Source: Streptomyces sp. NRRL F-6131
Lineage (GTDB): Bacteria; Actinomycetota; Actinomycetes; Streptomycetales; Streptomycetaceae
Assembly (NCBI GenBank): GCA_000719695.1
Contig: JOHN01000077.1
Coordinates: 1-64,000, forward strand
DNA length: 64,000 nucleotides
Direction of reading: 5' to 3'
The notes under the pieces were generated by a model. The model was given only the letters and a program-made list of their open reading frames with translations. It was not told the DNA's origin and did no database searches. Of the stretch, positions 51,297 through 60,449 are shown piece after piece. The position numbers were made by a program, and so were the translations under genes. The first letter of the stretch is position 1. Each line of letters begins with the position of its first letter.

Positions 51297-52310
51297 TCAG
51301 GAGGCCCGGGGGCCGTTGTCGGGACCGGGCGGGGTTTCCCGTGCGCGCAGGTCGTCGAGGGCGAGGACGATGGCGCCGTGGAGGGAGGCGTCGCGGGTGA
51401 AGCGGGCGACGCGTAGTTCGGTGGGGAAGGGGAGGGCGCCGGCGACCAGGCGTTCGAGTTCGGGGAGGATGATGTCGGCGGTGGACAGCAAGCCGCCGCC
51501 GAGGACGATGCGGGCGGGGTCGATGAGCGCGGCCATGTTGGCGATGGTCGTGGCGAGGAGGGTGAGGGTCTGCCGGGCGAGTGCGCGGGCGGCGGGATCC
51601 GGGCTGCGGAAGAGGTCGCCGCCGGTGGCGGTGTCGCCGAGTAGTTCCCTGGCGCGTTGGGTGAGGTGTCTGCCGCCGAGGAGTTCTTCGAGGGGGGCGC
51701 GGCCGGCGGCGACGGCGCCCGGGGGCGCGTCGCCGGGGTTGATGTAGGCGATTTCGCCGGTGGCGTGGTTGGCGCCGTGGACGAGGTGTCCGCCGATGGT
51801 GAGGGCGGCGGCGAGGCCGGTGCCGAGGCTGATGTAGAGGCCGGGGTCGGCGTCGCGGAGTTCGCCGAGGCGCAGTTCGGCGAGTGCGCCGGCGCGGACG
51901 TCGTTGGCGACGGGGACGGTGGGGACGGCGAATTCTTCGGCGAGGCGGTGGGCGAGGGCGAGGTCTTCCCAGCCGGGGAGGTTGGGGGTGAGGAGGATGC
52001 GGTGGGGCTGGATGATGCCCGGTGCGACGGCGGCGTGGGCGGTGACGGGGGCGTTGAAGCGGGTCTCGGATTCTGCGGCGAGCTGTCGGACGGCCTCGGC
52101 GGCGCGGGCGAGGGCCTGGTCGGGCCCGTGTTCGGCGAGGGTCGCCAGCCGTCTGCGGACGAGGATCGTCCCGTGAGGGTCGGCGAGGGCGAGTTCGGTC
52201 TTGGTGCCGCCGAAGTCGACACCGATGACCGTGTGAGCCGGCCGGGTGTCGGCCGTCCCGGCTGCCGGGTCGTGGTGGGGATGGGGGTGCAGGGGCATTT
52301 CTGTCAGCAT
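51297..52310 (-). CDS. ROK-family sugar kinase
   Basis: A 337-residue cytoplasmic ROK protein lacking any HTH, hence a kinase rather than a regulator. The ATP-binding loop is VIGVDFGGTKTELALADPHG; NLPGWEDLALAHRLAEEFAV, VANDVRAGALAELRLGEL (catalytic Asp) and LYISLGTGLAAALTIGGHLV, HGANHATGEIAYI follow the family order. The zinc motif CxCGxxGCxE is replaced by a Pro/Gly/Ala loop (PGDAPPGAVAAGRAPLEELL), so it is a zinc-free variant. Glucose, N-acetylglucosamine or mannose are possible substrates; linkage to a GH2 suggests an amino sugar. ATG at 52310 gives a His/Pro-rich leader; a second Met at 52298 is possible. Its promoter block is at 52415-52465. Confidence 0.8.
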   Translation of the reverse strand: MLTEMPLHPHPHHDPAAGTADTRPAHTVIGVDFGGTKTELALADPHGTILVRRRLATLAEHGPDQALARAAEAVRQLAAESETRFNAPVTAHAAVAPGIIQPHRILLTPNLPGWEDLALAHRLAEEFAVPTVPVANDVRAGALAELRLGELRDADPGLYISLGTGLAAALTIGGHLVHGANHATGEIAYINPGDAPPGAVAAGRAPLEELLGGRHLTQRARELLGDTATGGDLFRSPDPAARALARQTLTLLATTIANMAALIDPARIVLGGGLLSTADIILPELERLVAGALPFPTELRVARFTRDASLHGAIVLALDDLRARETPPGPDNGPRAS

Positions 52311-52414
52311 CCGAGGGGGTTCTCTCGTGCGGGACCCCGGTCGGCTGAAAGGGCTGGCAGGCCGACCGGACCCGCGGTCCGTGGGCGGGATGGGGCACCG
52401 AGGGATCTGCTCGG

Positions 52415-52465
52415 TTCAAATAAGTTAAATTCCTTTATTCCATCGGTCAAGACCTGGCGCCCGCC
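52415..52465 (-). promoter_or_regulatory. Promoter/operator block of the ROK kinase-GH2 operon
   Basis: On the minus strand CTTGACC is followed after 17 bases by TAACTT, with AATAAAGGAATTTAACTT across the spacer and -10 region. The wording closely repeats the block at 38925-38970. The AAGTTAAATTCCTTTATT core is AT-rich and partly dyad-symmetric, suggesting an operator overlapping the promoter. The remaining bases between 52465 and 52850 carry only a hairpin. Confidence 0.6.
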
Positions 52466-52676
52466 GGATGGCGCCTGCATGATGATGCTCATAGCTGCTC
52501 TGAGGCGTTGAGAAACGCGCATGTGTGAGCAAACCCTTCTCGATCGCGCCCCGGCGTGTGGCGCAGCGGCTCGGGCAGTGCGTCCCGGCGGACGCCGTTG
52601 CGGCAGCGCCGTGTGCTGGCGGCGTTGCCGCAACGGAGGGCGGGACCTTGAGGCCTGTCGGACTCGACGGCCGTGA

Positions 52677-52720
52677 ACGCGGAACGCTCGGCTGGGAAAC
52701 CCCAGCCGAGCGTTCCGCGT
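52677..52720. terminator. Perfect 20-bp hairpin terminator
   Basis: ACGCGGAACGCTCGGCTGGG (52677-52696) pairs perfectly with 52701-52720 around AAAC. It lies about 130 bases past the presumed native stop (52851) of the second GH141-like gene. Confidence 0.9.
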
Positions 52721-52868
52721 GGGCGGCTCGCGGCTCAGACCACCGATCGCGTCGTGCATCGAATCGTGGACACCGCCCACGCGGCGGGCCCGAAACCCGA
52801 GATCTTCAGTCGGCTTCCGGCTCCGGGCCGTCGCTGTGACACCTGCGGCCCTACGGCGTTCCGAACCC

Positions 52869-53360
52869 GTCGAGGGTGGCGTACTGGCCGGAGAGCTTGG
52901 TGATCACGATGGTGTGGTTGCCGGTGCCGAGCCCGCCGGCGGAGTAGACGGGGACGTTGGCAGATCGAAGAAGCGGTGTTGTCGACGCGATTTGCGGGGG
53001 GTTGGATGACGGCGAACCCGTCGAGGGTGGCGTACTGGCCGGAGAGCTTGGTGATCACGATGGTGTGGTTGCCCGCGCCGAGCCCGCCGGCGGAGTAGAC
53101 GGGGACGTTGGCGTGGCGCTTCCCGTCGGCGGGGACGGTGCTGACGACCTGCTGGGTGCCGCCGTCGATGGTGATGCCGAGGTTGCCCTGGTCCGGGTTC
53201 TGCTCGCCGAAGACCTGGATGAAGTCGCCGGAGAACGAGTAGTGATCACGATGGTGTGGTTGCCGGTGCCGAGCCCGCCGGCGGAGTAGACGGGGACGTT
53301 GGCGCCCTGGTCGGTGTACTGCTCGCCGAAGACCTGGATGAAGTCGCCGGAGAACGAGTA
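52869..53360 (-). repeat. Three scrambled partial copies of a lectin-module coding block
   Basis: The block encoding NVPVYSAGGLG(T/A)GNHTIVIT occurs three times, ending (plus strand) at 52959, 53109 and 53303 with the shared GACGTTGGC edge; two copies continue into KLSGQYATLDGF. The block encoding YSFSGDFIQVFGEQ occurs twice (about 53200-53243 and 53318-53360). The copies follow one another with internal deletions and frame changes, so only one order could be the original module. Either slipped recombination or an assembly error produced this. Confidence 0.8.
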
Positions 53361-55796
53361 GGTGGCCGTGGAGCCGTCCGCCGTCGCGTAGTGGATGTCG
53401 TTGTTGTAGTCACCGTAACCACGGTTGGCGTGAGCGGAGAAGCCGCTGTAGGCGATGGACGGGTCGGTGTCGTCGAGGCGGTTGGTGACCGAGATCTGGG
53501 ACGCCGTGGTGCCCGCCGGGACAGTGGCCGTGATGAAGCCGCTGGAGAGGACCTGGACATCGGAGGCGGCGAGCCGGGTGCTTCCGGCGGATACCTGGGC
53601 GCCGGAGGTGAAGCCTTCGCCGCCGATCAGCACCTGGTTGGAGCCGGTGGCGGGGGAGACGTAGTGGATGCGCGGGCCGATGTCGGCGGTGAGGGCCGCG
53701 TACTTCGAGGTCACACCGGCGTTGGCGAGCAGGCCGGTCGACAGATCACCGGGCTTGGGCGTGGCCGGAATCGAGATGTTGCCGCTGGCGTGGGTGTCGA
53801 TCGCCGGGTCGCATTCGTAGGCACTGTGCCGGGCGGAGAGGTAGTTGTCCGTGAACCAGATGTGGCCGGTGGCCGAGCAGCCGCCCGACTTCTCGCCCGC
53901 GCTGAAAGCGACGTTGCCCTGCCAGTTGATCCACTCGGAGCCGGCGTCGTCGTAGTAGGTGAAGTTGGTGTTGCGGCCGTTGAAGGCGACGTTGCCCTGG
54001 ACCTGCATGCCGTGCGCGAGCGTCTGGACGGGATCGGCCCGGTCGTAGGTGGTGGGGTTGCCGGCGGCGTCGTAGTACTGGGCCTGGTGGCCCTCGAGGT
54101 AGATCGCGCCGCCGTCCTTGAGCGTGCTCATGTAGTCGTGGAAGAGGTTGTTGCTGATGGTGTTGTTCTCGTTGATGTTGACCGAGTTCTGCGGGTGGCT
54201 GGCATTGTCGACGTGGCCCTGGATCACGCCGCCGGTGATCGCGGTGTAGGGCAGGTCGAACAGGTTGTTGTGGACGATCTTGGTGCCGCGGGAGAACAGC
54301 AGGGTGATGCCGGGGGCGGAGTTGTAGTCGGTGCCGACGTTGTGGATGACGTTGTCGGAGACCGTGGTGTCGGTGAGGATCTCGTTGGTGCCGATGGTGT
54401 CGCCGCTGACCCGGGCGGCGTCGGGCGTGCAGTTCTCCTTGATCACCGAGGGCTCGTTGGGATCGAGGGCCGGGTTCGAGTTGGTGGGGTTGGGGTCGTG
54501 GGTGCAGCCGAGCAGCAGGCCGGTGGAGGCGATGTCGGTGAACTCGTTGCCCGAGATGAGGGTGTTCTTGGAGCCGTACATCACGCTCAGGCCGGCGCCG
54601 CCGAGCCCGGTGAACCGGTTGCCGGTCAGGGTGACGTTGGTGGCGGCGGTGAAGGCGACGTTGGCCAGTGGCTGGGTGATCGCGCCCCACGGGCAGGAGC
54701 CGTAGGGGGTGGAGAAGTGGCACATGCCCTGGTTGGGCGTGGCGCCGGTCATGCGCAGGTTGCTCTGCACGTCCGCGAACCCCTCCGGGCCGGACGGCGC
54801 GTTCCAGGTGGCGTGGGAGAACTGCAGGCCCTGGAAGGTCACGTCGTGCAGCGGGGCGCTCAGGGTGCCGGCGCCTTGCAGCAGGCTCTCCAGGCGGGGC
54901 AGTTCGACGGTGAGGTCGTTCACGTTCTGGCCGGCCATGGGCTGGTAGTACAGCCGGCTGCCGGAGGTGTCCAGGAACCACTGGCCCGGCCGCAGGAGGG
55001 CCTCGGCGTTCTCGATCATGGTCGGCCTGGTGTTCTTGTCCATGTTCGGCAGGTCGCCGGAGCGCTGGGGGACCGTGACACGCGCGGTGACGTTGGACCA
55101 GCAGGGCTGGGCCATGGTGAGTCTGCCGTTGGCGTAGCCCGCCGCCTTGCAGCGCGAGTGGGTCCACGCGCCGTTGCCGCCCGGGTAGGTGAACTCGACT
55201 CCGGCGACCTGGGCGGGGGACAGGGCGGCGAACCAGGCCGAGGCCTTGCTGTCACCGCTGATGTCGTAGCCGGTGGCCGAGGTCAGCCAGGAGCCGGTGA
55301 AGCCGAGGGAGGCGGTGCTGGCCTGGGCGACGGGGGCCTTGGTGCCGTTCACGTACAGCTGCCGGGTGGCGCTTCCGGCGGGCACGGGAGTCGACCACAC
55401 CTCCGAGGAGCCCACGCGGCTCCAGCCGGTGACTTGCGAGGCGCCGGAGATCACCGGACGCGTCCCCGGTGCCGCCCGCCAGAGCACCGGGTGCCCGGTG
55501 CTGCCGGAGTCCTCCGAGCCGAAGGCCCAGGTGCTGGAGAGCCGGTAGGTGCCGCCGGCCAGGACGACGGTGACATTGGCGCCGCTGGTGGACGGCGACA
55601 GGGCCCGTACGGCGCTCTGCGCGCCGGTCAGGGCGCACGGTGCGCTCTGCGTACAGGCCGATCCTGACCCGGAGGGCGAGGCGTACAGGGTCACGTCCGC
55701 CGCGGCGGACGCCGAACGGGCTGTTGCCACCGCGAATCCCACCGCCATGATCATGGCGGTGGATGCGGCGATCAGCCGTCTGGGGTGGAGTTTCAT
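53055..55796 (-). CDS. Second secreted GH141-like beta-helix protein, 3' end scrambled
   Basis: A 913-codon frame. The signal peptide ends SASAAADV. It opens TLYASPSGSGSACTQSAPCA, GGTYRLSSTWAFGSEDSG and RPVISGASQVTGWSRV like its neighbour, then coils such as NVTLTGNRFTGLGGAGLSVM, TLISGNEFTDIASTGLLLGC and TKIVHNNLFDLPYTAITGGV. An IPT-like segment (VLIGGEGFTSGAQVSAGSTR) is followed by one copy of the about 110-residue beta module (IAYSGFSAHANRGYGDYNND). The module breaks in its middle at VPVYSAGGLGTGNHTIVIT, where a repeated block is joined out of frame, giving 45 meaningless residues. The intended end is probably TLDGFGTP with stop at 52851. ATG at 55796. Substrate unproven; a fucosidase-type activity is inferred from fold and neighbours. 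Confidence 0.7.
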   Translation of the reverse strand: MKLHPRRLIAASTAMIMAVGFAVATARSASAAADVTLYASPSGSGSACTQSAPCALTGAQSAVRALSPSTSGANVTVVLAGGTYRLSSTWAFGSEDSGSTGHPVLWRAAPGTRPVISGASQVTGWSRVGSSEVWSTPVPAGSATRQLYVNGTKAPVAQASTASLGFTGSWLTSATGYDISGDSKASAWFAALSPAQVAGVEFTYPGGNGAWTHSRCKAAGYANGRLTMAQPCWSNVTARVTVPQRSGDLPNMDKNTRPTMIENAEALLRPGQWFLDTSGSRLYYQPMAGQNVNDLTVELPRLESLLQGAGTLSAPLHDVTFQGLQFSHATWNAPSGPEGFADVQSNLRMTGATPNQGMCHFSTPYGSCPWGAITQPLANVAFTAATNVTLTGNRFTGLGGAGLSVMYGSKNTLISGNEFTDIASTGLLLGCTHDPNPTNSNPALDPNEPSVIKENCTPDAARVSGDTIGTNEILTDTTVSDNVIHNVGTDYNSAPGITLLFSRGTKIVHNNLFDLPYTAITGGVIQGHVDNASHPQNSVNINENNTISNNLFHDYMSTLKDGGAIYLEGHQAQYYDAAGNPTTYDRADPVQTLAHGMQVQGNVAFNGRNTNFTYYDDAGSEWINWQGNVAFSAGEKSGGCSATGHIWFTDNYLSARHSAYECDPAIDTHASGNISIPATPKPGDLSTGLLANAGVTSKYAALTADIGPRIHYVSPATGSNQVLIGGEGFTSGAQVSAGSTRLAASDVQVLSSGFITATVPAGTTASQISVTNRLDDTDPSIAYSGFSAHANRGYGDYNNDIHYATADGSTATYSFSGDFIQVFGEQYTDQGANVPVYSAGGLGTGNHTIVITTRSPATSSRSSASRTRTRATSASPSTAAPSRSSAPSPPTGSATPTSPSTPPAGSARATTPS

Positions 55797-56375
55797 CTGG
55801 TGAACCGTTCCTGTCAGTGGCGGAGTATCCGCATCACCGGACCATCGGAATCATCAGATCTGCACGGGGAAATCGACGTCGGCCTCTATCGGTTCAAGCC
55901 CGGTGGAGGCCAGTTCCCGGCAGCTCGCGGCGCAGAATCATCCGATGTGTGAGGGGTGCCTGGAGGCTACTTGTGGCCTGGGTCACTGTCAAGGGAGGGC
56001 GTCGATCGAAATCCGGCGGCGACGGCCCAGTCGGCAGTCCGCCTGGTCGCCGCATCGCAGGGTTGTCATCGCGCCAGGCCAACGCCTTGTCCTTAGGTGC
56101 TGACCCGCCGCAGCGTGCCGCCGGGATCCGCCGCGGTTCGCCCTGGTCCCATCCTCGGGCGAGTTCCGCAAATCCTGTTGAGCTGACCGGTTCTCGCTGC
56201 ACTCTTGACATTCGTCGGACGTCTCGGCCCTAATCAACGCGTCACTGTCCCTCGTGACGGGGAGCGCCCGGTCCGCAGTCAGGAGCCGCCTGGGCCTGCC
56301 CCACACCGGCGACATCCGGAAACAGACGTTCTGATCCGAGCCCTCCCTCCCACCCGGCACACCCGAGGAGCCCGA
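55797..56375 (+). promoter_or_regulatory. Divergent intergenic region with a possible promoter
   Basis: About 580 bases between divergent glycosidase genes; no gene is supportable. TTGACA at 56205-56210 and CCTAAT at 56229-56234, 18 bases apart, form a plausible promoter for the GH29 gene with a leader of about 140 bases. Confidence 0.4.
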
Positions 56376-58550
56376 ATGAAAAGACTGTCGCAGTTTCTCG
56401 CGTTAGCCCTGGCGGCCTCGACGGTCGCCTTCGTCACGCCGCAGTCGGCCGTGGCCGCGCAGGGCGACAACTTCGCCATCGACGACCCGCTGTCGTCCTC
56501 GCGCACCCAGTGGTGGAGCGACGCGAGGTTCGGCATGTTCCTGCACTGGGGCGTGTATTCGGCCTTCCACGGTGAATACACCAAGCCGGACGGGTCGACG
56601 TGCCGGGATGCCGAGTGGATCAAGCGAAACTGCGCGATCCCCGACTCCGCCTACACGGCCAAGGCCGCGCAATGGAACCCCGCCGAGTTCGACGCGAACG
56701 CGATCGTGAAGCTGGCCAAGGACGCCGGCCAGAAATACATCGTCATCACCGCCAAGCACCACGACGGCTTCGCCATGTGGCCCACCCGGGTCAACGACTA
56801 CAACATCCGGCAGAAGACGCCCTTCCAGCGCGACCCGCTGCGTGAACTGGCCGACGCCGCCCGCGCCAACGGACTCCACTTCGGCGTCTACTACTCCATC
56901 TGGGACTGGCACGACCCCGACGCCCTGCCAGGCGGGAACTACCCCGAATACCTCAAGCGAGCCAAGGCCCAGCTCAGCGAGCTGATCACCGACTACGACC
57001 CCGAGGTCCTCTGGTTCGACGGCTCCTACAAGGGGTACACCAACCCGCCGAACCCCTACAGCTTCCAGGACGGCGCGCGGATGGAGACCTACGTCCGCGG
57101 CCTCAAGCCCGGCATCATCGTCAACGAGCGGGCGATCGACCACCACGGGACGAACGACTTTCACCTCCACCGACCCGGCGACGGCGACTACACCACCCCC
57201 GAGGGCTACTACCCCTCGTCGCCGTCGCCGTCGGAACTGATGGAGACCTGCGACAACGTCAGCGACACGTGGGGTTACACCTCCTGGGACACCAAGTACA
57301 AGTCGTCCGGCCAGCTGACCCGCAACCTGATCCACACGACCAGCATCGACTCCAACTTCCTGCTCAACATCGGCCCCACCGACACCGGCGCCGTCTCGCC
57401 CGGGCACGCCGACGCCCTGCGCGGCATCAACTCCTGGACCGCCACGAACGGCGCGGCCGTCTACGGCGCCGGATACAGCGGACTGACCAGCCAGCCGACC
57501 TGGGGACGGATCACCCGCAAGGCCGACAAGCTGTACCTGCTCGTCTACAACTGGCCCGGCGCGGGCAACTCCGTGCACGTCTCCGCCCTCAGCCCGTTCT
57601 CCGTGACCGCCGCCCGCGTGCTGGGCAGCGACCAGAACGTGACCGTCCGCGCGGCGGGGGACGGCTTCGACTTCACACCCTCCGGCTCGGCGACCAATGC
57701 GATCGCCACCGTGATCGAAGCCGACATCACGACCCCCGCAGCAGCACCCGTCGGCACCGGCACCGGCCTCAAGGCCGAGTTCTGGAACAACACCACCTTC
57801 ACCGGCAGCCCGGCCGTGACCCGCACCGACCCCACCGTCAACTACCTCTGGCGCTACGACGGATCACCCGCCCCCGGCATCGGTACCGACAACTTCTCCT
57901 CCCGCTGGACCGGAACCATCGAGCCCCGCCACAGCGAGACCTACACCTTCACCACCATCTCCGACGACACCGTCCGACTCTGGGTCGACGGCCGGCTCGT
58001 CATCGACAACACCATCCCGCACGGCCCCAGCTGGAACCAGGGCAGCATCACCCTGACCGCCGGGCAGCGGTACTCCATCCGTCTGGAACACACCGAACAG
58101 GGCGGCGAAGCGGCCGCCAAACTCATCTGGACCAGCCCCAATACCCCGAAGCAGGTCGTCCCCCAGAGCCAGCTCTACCCGGCCGGTTCGCCGGGCGGGC
58201 GCACGGAGGGCGAATCCGGCGCTCTGCTGGGCGGTGCGCGGGTCGAACCGCACAGCAACGCCTCCAAGGGCCAGAACGTCGGCTACATGAGCGCCGTCGG
58301 GGACGGCGTGCGCCTGTCGGGCCTGACGGCCTCGGACTCCCTGACCATCGGCTACGCCGCCGTGAACACCGGCACGTTCAGCCTGTACGTCAACGGGGTC
58401 AAGGCGCAGGCGGTCTCCTTCCCCGCCACCGGCGACTGGAACACCTTCACCAGGACGACCGTCAATGTCCCGATCCCCGCCGGGGCGGCCGTGACCCTGC
58501 AGCACGACACCGGCGACGTCCCCATCAACGTCGACTACATCGACCAATAG
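56376..58550 (+). CDS. Secreted GH29 alpha-L-fucosidase with PA14 and C-terminal sugar-binding domains
   Basis: A 724-residue exported enzyme. The signal peptide ends SAVAAQGD. GH29 blocks: WWSDARFGMFLHWGVYSAFH, YIVITAKHHDGFAMWPTRVN, GLHFGVYYSIWDWHDPDALP, PEVLWFDGSYKGYTNPPNPY (nucleophile Asp near 213), MEIGTC-like region METCDNVSDTWGYTSWD, and SNFLLNIGPTDTGAVSPGHA. A PA14 domain follows (about 465-605: LKAEFWNNTTFTGSPAVTRT, VRLWVDGRLVIDNTI). The last 115 residues resemble a CBM35/CBM6-type domain (SKGQNVGYMSAVGDGVRLSG). ATG at 56376 has GAGGAG five bases ahead. It heads a same-strand set of three fucosidase-type genes, each with its own leader. Confidence 0.88.
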   Translation: MKRLSQFLALALAASTVAFVTPQSAVAAQGDNFAIDDPLSSSRTQWWSDARFGMFLHWGVYSAFHGEYTKPDGSTCRDAEWIKRNCAIPDSAYTAKAAQWNPAEFDANAIVKLAKDAGQKYIVITAKHHDGFAMWPTRVNDYNIRQKTPFQRDPLRELADAARANGLHFGVYYSIWDWHDPDALPGGNYPEYLKRAKAQLSELITDYDPEVLWFDGSYKGYTNPPNPYSFQDGARMETYVRGLKPGIIVNERAIDHHGTNDFHLHRPGDGDYTTPEGYYPSSPSPSELMETCDNVSDTWGYTSWDTKYKSSGQLTRNLIHTTSIDSNFLLNIGPTDTGAVSPGHADALRGINSWTATNGAAVYGAGYSGLTSQPTWGRITRKADKLYLLVYNWPGAGNSVHVSALSPFSVTAARVLGSDQNVTVRAAGDGFDFTPSGSATNAIATVIEADITTPAAAPVGTGTGLKAEFWNNTTFTGSPAVTRTDPTVNYLWRYDGSPAPGIGTDNFSSRWTGTIEPRHSETYTFTTISDDTVRLWVDGRLVIDNTIPHGPSWNQGSITLTAGQRYSIRLEHTEQGGEAAAKLIWTSPNTPKQVVPQSQLYPAGSPGGRTEGESGALLGGARVEPHSNASKGQNVGYMSAVGDGVRLSGLTASDSLTIGYAAVNTGTFSLYVNGVKAQAVSFPATGDWNTFTRTTVNVPIPAGAAVTLQHDTGDVPINVDYIDQ

Positions 58551-58684
58551 CGCCGTCATCGGCCTTGCAGCGGGACGACCTGGCCCGCGCACCCGCAGTC
58601 GGTCGGTCGGCCGTACCCGTCCGACCGACTGCGGGAGCCACCTTCCGGACCCGGATTCCCCGGTAGAGCTTGAGGAGGAAACGC

Positions 58685-60178
58685 ATGAAGTTATTCAGAG
58701 GTCTCGGCGCAGGGGCAGCCGCCACGGTGTTCGGCCTGGCGCTCGTGGCCGTCCCCGCCGCGCGGGCTCAGACACAGCCTGTGCCGGCGTCCCCGGCAGT
58801 CGGTGGACAGGCCACCGACTGGCTGAGGGATGCCAAGTTCGGCGTCATGCAGCACTGGCTGGGCGAGGGCTGCCCCGGCGGCGGGTGCGGCGACCCCGCG
58901 CCGACGGCCGAGAACTGGAACACGCGGGTCAACAACTACGACGTCAACGGCGTGGTCGCCCAACTCAAGTCCATCGGCGCCAAGTACCTGGTCCTGGCCA
59001 TCGGGCAGAACGACGGCTTCTGGTCCGCGCCCAACTCCGTCTACGACGAGGTCGTCTCCCCGACGGCCGAGCACCCGAGCAGGCTGAGCGCTCGGGACCT
59101 GATCGCCGACATGGGCACGGCCCTGCACGATGCCGGGCTGAAGTTCATCGTCTACGCGCCGTCCGACACCCCGAACCGGGACGAGTACGCTCGCCAGAAG
59201 CTCGGCGGTCCTCAGCCCGACGGCACGCCGAACTCCTCGGTCTACCAGCAGAACTGGATCAGGATCCTGACCAAATGGTCGACCCAGTGGGGCACCAAGG
59301 TCGACGGGTACTGGGCCGACGGCACGTTCCGCGACCCCAACATCGCCTCGACCCAGCCGACCCCGTATCCCAACCTGGGCTCGTACTACACCGCGGTCGC
59401 CGCAGCCCTGCGCGCCGGCAACCCCAACGCGCTGGTCGGTCTCAACCCCGGTTACGGAAGCCTCCTGCCGAAGAGTTCCCAGCCCGTCTCCGACTTCACC
59501 CCGGGCGAGTTCGCCCCCAGCCCGTGGCCGCCCCACGGCGTCACCACCAGGTTCGTCCAGGACCGAGGTGCTCAACTGCAGTTCCACACCCTGCTGGAGG
59601 CCCAGACCAACTGGGGTGCCCCACCGAACCGCCCGATGACCTTCAGTGACGACGACATCGTCGCCAAGACCCTGACCGTCACCGGCAACCAGGGCGTGAC
59701 CACCTGGGACGTGGGCTACGACCGGTCGAACGGCCACCTGTCCGATCTCGCGGTCGCCCAGCTGACGAAGGTCGGCCAGGCCGTCGGCAACCTGCCCGGT
59801 CCGCTCCGCGGCGTCGGCAGCGGCAAATGCGTCGACGTCCCTGCCTTCAACACCCAGGACGAGACCGACCTGATCCTCTACGCCTGCAACGGCGGCGCGA
59901 ACCAGCAGTGGAGCTTCAACGACGCGAACGGAGAGGCCCGCGCGCTCGGTAAGTGCATGGAGGTCGACGACAGCAGCGCCTTCGACGGCAACTTCGTGCA
60001 GCTGAGCACCTGCAACGGCAGCGCCGGCCAGAAGTGGACCTACGACCCCGGCAGCCGTCGGCTCCAGGCCCTCGGCAAGTGCCTGGACGCCAAGGGCGCC
60101 GGAACCGCCGACCTCACCAGCTTGATCGTCTGGACCTGTCACAACAACGACAACCAGAAATGGCGCCGCTACTCCTGA
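58685..60178 (+). CDS. Secreted divergent GH29-like protein with ricin-type lectin domain
   Basis: A 497-residue exported protein. Signal peptide to about 31 (RGLGAGAAATVFGLALVAV, ARAQ). The catalytic part keeps the GH29 layout in changed wording: WLRDAKFGVMQHWLGEGCPG instead of the FGMFIHWG block, YLVLAIGQNDGFWSAPNS instead of TAKHHDGF, AGLKFIVYAPSDTPNRDEYA, and VDGYWADGTFRD, where the nucleophile Asp is expected (near 211). The His pair of the TAKHHDGF motif is replaced by Gln-Asn, so activity or specificity may differ from true fucosidases. A ricin-B domain spans about 375-497 (GKCVDVPAFNTQDETDLILY, KWTYDPGSRRLQALGKCLDA). ATG at 58685 has AGGAGG six bases upstream. Confidence 0.75.
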   Translation: MKLFRGLGAGAAATVFGLALVAVPAARAQTQPVPASPAVGGQATDWLRDAKFGVMQHWLGEGCPGGGCGDPAPTAENWNTRVNNYDVNGVVAQLKSIGAKYLVLAIGQNDGFWSAPNSVYDEVVSPTAEHPSRLSARDLIADMGTALHDAGLKFIVYAPSDTPNRDEYARQKLGGPQPDGTPNSSVYQQNWIRILTKWSTQWGTKVDGYWADGTFRDPNIASTQPTPYPNLGSYYTAVAAALRAGNPNALVGLNPGYGSLLPKSSQPVSDFTPGEFAPSPWPPHGVTTRFVQDRGAQLQFHTLLEAQTNWGAPPNRPMTFSDDDIVAKTLTVTGNQGVTTWDVGYDRSNGHLSDLAVAQLTKVGQAVGNLPGPLRGVGSGKCVDVPAFNTQDETDLILYACNGGANQQWSFNDANGEARALGKCMEVDDSSAFDGNFVQLSTCNGSAGQKWTYDPGSRRLQALGKCLDAKGAGTADLTSLIVWTCHNNDNQKWRRYS

Positions 60179-60275
60179 CCCGCGACCGAAGGCGTTCCCG
60201 ACGGGCGTGGGCGGAGACATCCGATGATAGTCCCTGCATCTGGAGATTACAGGCGTTGAAACATGGTGTTATCCA

Positions 60276-60304
60276 TTGACATCGGCTACCCCGACTCCTA
60301 ATCT
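60276..60304 (+). promoter_or_regulatory. Promoter of the Tat-exported GH29 gene
   Basis: TTGACA (60276-60281) and TAATCT (60299-60304) separated by 17 bases, 146 bases ahead of the start at 60450. It lies in an unusually AT-rich 270-base gap. GAAACAT (60258) and ATGTTTC (60321) flank it as an inverted pair. Confidence 0.6.
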
Positions 60305-60449
60305 CAGCCCAAATGATCCGATGTTTCTTGCGTGTTTCAGGTTGATGCTCACGCAAAGCTTCATCGCCATGATCTCCGTCCACCCCGCCACGGCAGGCAT
60401 CGCGCACTCAGGAAAGCGCCGCCTGCGATCCCAGGGAAAGGAACGTCGC

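Noticed and set aside
52869..53360. Possible CRISPR array because of regularly recurring 60-90-base repeats
   Set aside because: Repeats are coding, unequal in length, only two or three in number, and have no unique spacers or cas genes nearby.
53256..55667. 803-codon plus-strand frame opposite the second GH141-like gene
   Set aside because: Shadow frame with low-complexity Gly/Val composition.
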